Source: Litsea cubeba
Taxonomy: Eukaryota > Streptophyta > Magnoliopsida > Laurales > Lauraceae
Assembly (NCBI GenBank): GCA_012931725.1
Contig: CM022955.1
Span: 11,186,885-11,250,884, forward strand
Direction: 5' to 3'
DNA: 64,000 nucleotides
In this document: positions 61,763 to 64,000 of the stretch, one piece after another
Layout: the number at the start of each line of letters is the position of its first letter
How positions within the stretch are numbered: position 1 is the first letter of the stretch
The notes under the pieces: generated by a model
What the model saw: the letters and a program-made list of their open reading frames with translations, nothing else
Database searches by the model: none
What the model was told of the DNA's origin: nothing
Position numbers and translations under genes: made by a program

Positions 61763-62680
61763 TTTGTAGACTTCGGTGCAACTAATTACATCAGTAATAT
61801 GTTGTAGGAGTTACAGGTAACCAGGAGGATTAATGACGGGGAAATCAGTATTAACCTGGGATCGGAAGCCAAGGCAGAAGCAGTGTCAATAGGAGTAGTA
61901 ACTTAGTTGCTTTCAAATATTAAGTTGATTTTGTCAGATACATTATATGTACCGTTTTAAGACGGAATTTTAATTTCTAGTATGATGAATAAGAGTTATT
62001 CTGTTACTTTTGGTAATTAAATTGTCTTAAAGAGGAGCGGTACTCTTATATATTCTAACAAGGTAATCAATGGATTTTATTTGTTAACGCCCACAATGTA
62101 TGAGATATATGACACTGATGTTAATAATAGACCATCATTAAAGTAGTAGTCACCTTCATCTAATCCAACAAACTTTGGCACCTAAGAGGATAGGTCATAC
62201 AAACCTAAACATGATTGACAGGCTAGTGAAAGATGGTATCTTACCTTCATTGGTGGTAGAACCAATGCCTGTCTGCAAATCTTGTTTGGAAGGCAAAATG
62301 ACCAAAAGACCCTTATTCATTTAAGGGCAGTAGGGCCAAAGATTTATTGGAGTTAGTGTATACTGATGTGTATGGACCCATAATATTAGAGCGATAGACG
62401 GATTAGTTGGAATCGAAGTCGGAAGTATATATGTTTATATTCTATCCCAAAAGGACCTAAAGGTTGGTTGCTCTATAATCCCAGAGAGCAAAAAGTGCTT
62501 CGCAGCACCAATACGGTTTTCTGGAGGGAGATTATAAGATTAACTGGAAATCTTTAAAATTGGTTATCTTGGAAGAAATTCAAGAGAAATCAATTCCAAA
62601 TCCAAGAATAAACCAAACTTTAAGAAAATCCGCCCATACTTGAACCAGTAGTTACACCAATGCCTTGTCATAGTGGGAGT
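61763..62680 (+). pseudogene. copia protease and integrase remnants, element E
   Basis: The protease start VDFGATNYISN keeps the Asp but has Phe for Ser of the usual D-S-G-A. A GAG-pre-integrase piece follows (IGHTNLNMIDRLVKDG, CKSCLEGKMTKRP) and the first integrase-core block LVYTDVYGPI (62355-62385). Immediately after, the C-terminal block FYPKGPKGWLLYNPREQKV appears, so the catalytic core between them is deleted. Multiple stops. Confidence 0.8.
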
Positions 62681-62759
62681 ATTGTCAGGACCCTTGACAA
62701 GTTCTCGGTCTAGGGAAAGTCTTATAAGGCAATCCCGGTGTAACCGGAACAAGATCCCT

Positions 62760-63420
62760 GTAACTTTGATAAAGCAGTTAATGACATAGTTTTGGGACGT
62801 TGGTTAGATGCTATGAAAGCGGAGGTGGAGTCTTTATACTCTAATCAGGTCTGGATACTTGTGGGCTTGCCTGCCAATAGCAAACCTATTGGGTGCAAGT
62901 GAGTCTACAAAAGAAAAGGAGAGCCAGATGGAAGAGTTCCATCCGAATACTCTTATCCATTGCGGTTCATCTCGGTAACGAGATTTGGCAAATGGATGTC
63001 AAGACAGCGTCTCACGACGACAATCTTGAGGAAAACATCTATATGATGTAGCCAGATGGTTCTATAGCTAATAACCAAGTGCAAAGAGTTTGCAGGCTGC
63101 ATAAGTCCATTTATGGATTAAAGCAGGTACCCCGAAACAGGAACATCCATTTTGACAAGGAAATCAAGTCATTTGATTTTTGTCAGAATCCAGATAAGTC
63201 ATGTGTGCAAATGAAAAGTCAAGAAGGCAGGGTAGTTTTTTCCGGTATTATATGTCGACGACATCATTCTCCTATGGAGTGACATAAGGATATCGTCAAC
63301 AGTAAAAGTTTTGGTTGGCTAAGACTTTTGATAATAAAGGACTTTGGAGAAGCCAGGTACATCCTAAGGATAAATTTCCATTGAGACTGGAAAAATAGGA
63401 TGATAGGCTTATCCCAATGA
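62760..63420 (+). pseudogene. copia reverse transcriptase, element E
   Basis: Blocks WLDAMKAEVESLYSNQVW, CKWVYKRK-like (Trp now stop) and FVKLHKSIYGLKQ-like (CRLHKSIYGLKQVPR at 63094) are present. The catalytic YVDD at 63251-63262 is intact in LYVDDIILL. The region between the VYKRK and SIYGLKQ blocks is frameshifted and probably shortened. The end reads KDFGEARYILR. Stops occur throughout. Confidence 0.85.
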
Positions 63421-63479
63421 TGTGTACATAGATAAGGTTCTGGTACGGTAAGATATGCTTTGTACTAGACCGGATATCT

Positions 63480-63975
63480 GTCACGCAGTACGCCTAGTCA
63501 ACAGATATAAGTCTAGCCCAGGTCTTTATCATTGACTGTTGTAAGATGTATTCTCGAATACTTGAGAAGGACTAGAGATCACATGTTGAGTTAAAGCAGT
63601 GATGAGTTGATTCCAGTCGGTTACATAGATACTGACTTCTAGTCAGTTCAGGATTCCAGGAAATCAACTTCTGGGTATGTGCTTATGTTGTAGCAACTTG
63701 AGAAGCAACTACGGAAGCAGATTGGCTAAAAAGATTCCTTATGGAACTTGGAGTGGTATTTTTGGCAGGACAGCCGCTCACAGTTTACTGTGATAACAGC
63801 AGGGCAGTCGCTAAGTCCAAGGAACCCAAGAGCCAAAAAGCATGTACAGAGGAAGTTATACATGGTCAGATAGATTGTGCAGAGAGGTGATGTACGATCA
63901 CCAAGATAGCCTCTATAGACAATCTGGTAGATCCCTTTACTAAGCCTTTGACTACCAAAGTCTTTGAGCTATAAG
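63480..63975 (+). pseudogene. copia RNase H, element E
   Basis: Shows the AVSRYQ-like start (decayed), YIDTDF (first Asp), KSTSGYVLML, a CDNS-AVA block and the terminal TKIASIDNLVDPFTKPLT near 63905-63950. The ending sits close to where a polypurine tract and 3' LTR should begin, just outside the window. Stops and frameshifts in most blocks. Confidence 0.85.
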
Positions 63976-64000
63976 TAGACGGGATGTGCATGAGATGCAA

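Overview
This window looks like heterochromatic (probably pericentromeric) DNA of a flowering plant. I found no host gene, rRNA, tRNA or CRISPR array. Almost every base that can be explained belongs to transposable elements nested in one another. The plant assignment rests on Ty3/gypsy Tat-lineage and chromovirus polyproteins, a Ty1/copia element, a Mutator-like element (MULE) carrying a plant mobile domain gene, plant-type TATA boxes and short GT-AG introns. The species cannot be told from this sequence. Every element is decayed by stops, frameshifts and internal deletions, so all coding calls are pseudogenes unless stated.

Layout, left to right. (1) Bases 1-10511: a plus-strand Tat-lineage Ty3/gypsy element (called F). 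It has gag, protease, RT, a retroviral-type RNase H, a second 'archaeal-type' RNase H, integrase, a 117-bp tandem repeat, a spliced antisense gene with its own TATA box, a polypurine tract and an 898-bp LTR. That LTR is followed by a primer-binding site and leader, so a second partial copy is joined in tandem. (2) 10841-13767: unassigned. (3) 13768-23393: a minus-strand gypsy element (A) with gag, protease and an integrase stub but no RT/RNase H, a leader with 147-bp repeats and a long LTR. (4) 23401-27120: the 3' part of a plus-strand relative (B), with integrase C-terminus, two tandem repeat fields and another spliced antisense gene with its own TATA box. (5) 27121-33398: a complete-length MULE with TIR-like ends and a 10-bp target duplication. 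It holds two convergent genes: a plant mobile domain gene (+) and a FAR1/MULE transposase fused to an OTU cysteine-protease domain (-). (6) 33527-50425: a chromovirus (C, Tekay/Del-like). It is interrupted by a minus-strand chromovirus LTR (35362-38711), by a PIF/Harbinger-like element (38823-40488), and inside its own 3' LTR by a block rich in GGCGCC hairpin repeats (about 41840-47560). (7) 50426-52540: a plus-strand LTR of the A family, inverted relative to the copy at 20870-23393. (8) 53300-55377: the integrase end and LTR start of another chromovirus (D), cut by (9) a Ty1/copia element (E, 55378 to past the window end) whose gag is split by a 2955-bp solo chromovirus LTR (58036-60990) with a perfect TTATC target duplication.

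The most notable points are these. The MULE pairs a plant mobile domain gene with a transposase-OTU gene in a MuDR-like convergent layout, and carries three dispersed clusters of TGTTCGGA/TCCGAACA inverted-repeat units, one of them inside an intron. Two different gypsy elements each carry a spliced antisense gene with its own promoter, downstream of integrase and tandem repeats. Unrelated elements here each contain arrays of 30-45-bp units built on a short palindrome (GGCGCC, GCTCGAGC, CGATCGATCG, GGCC-CATT-GGCC, GTTCGGAC). Two chromovirus LTRs share a conserved acidic mini-ORF directly after a splice-acceptor-like site, ending in a conserved GATGACG/CGTCATC stem-loop. Catalytic Asp-to-Asn changes and TGG/CAG-to-stop changes recur, as expected from long-term deamination of methylated cytosines.
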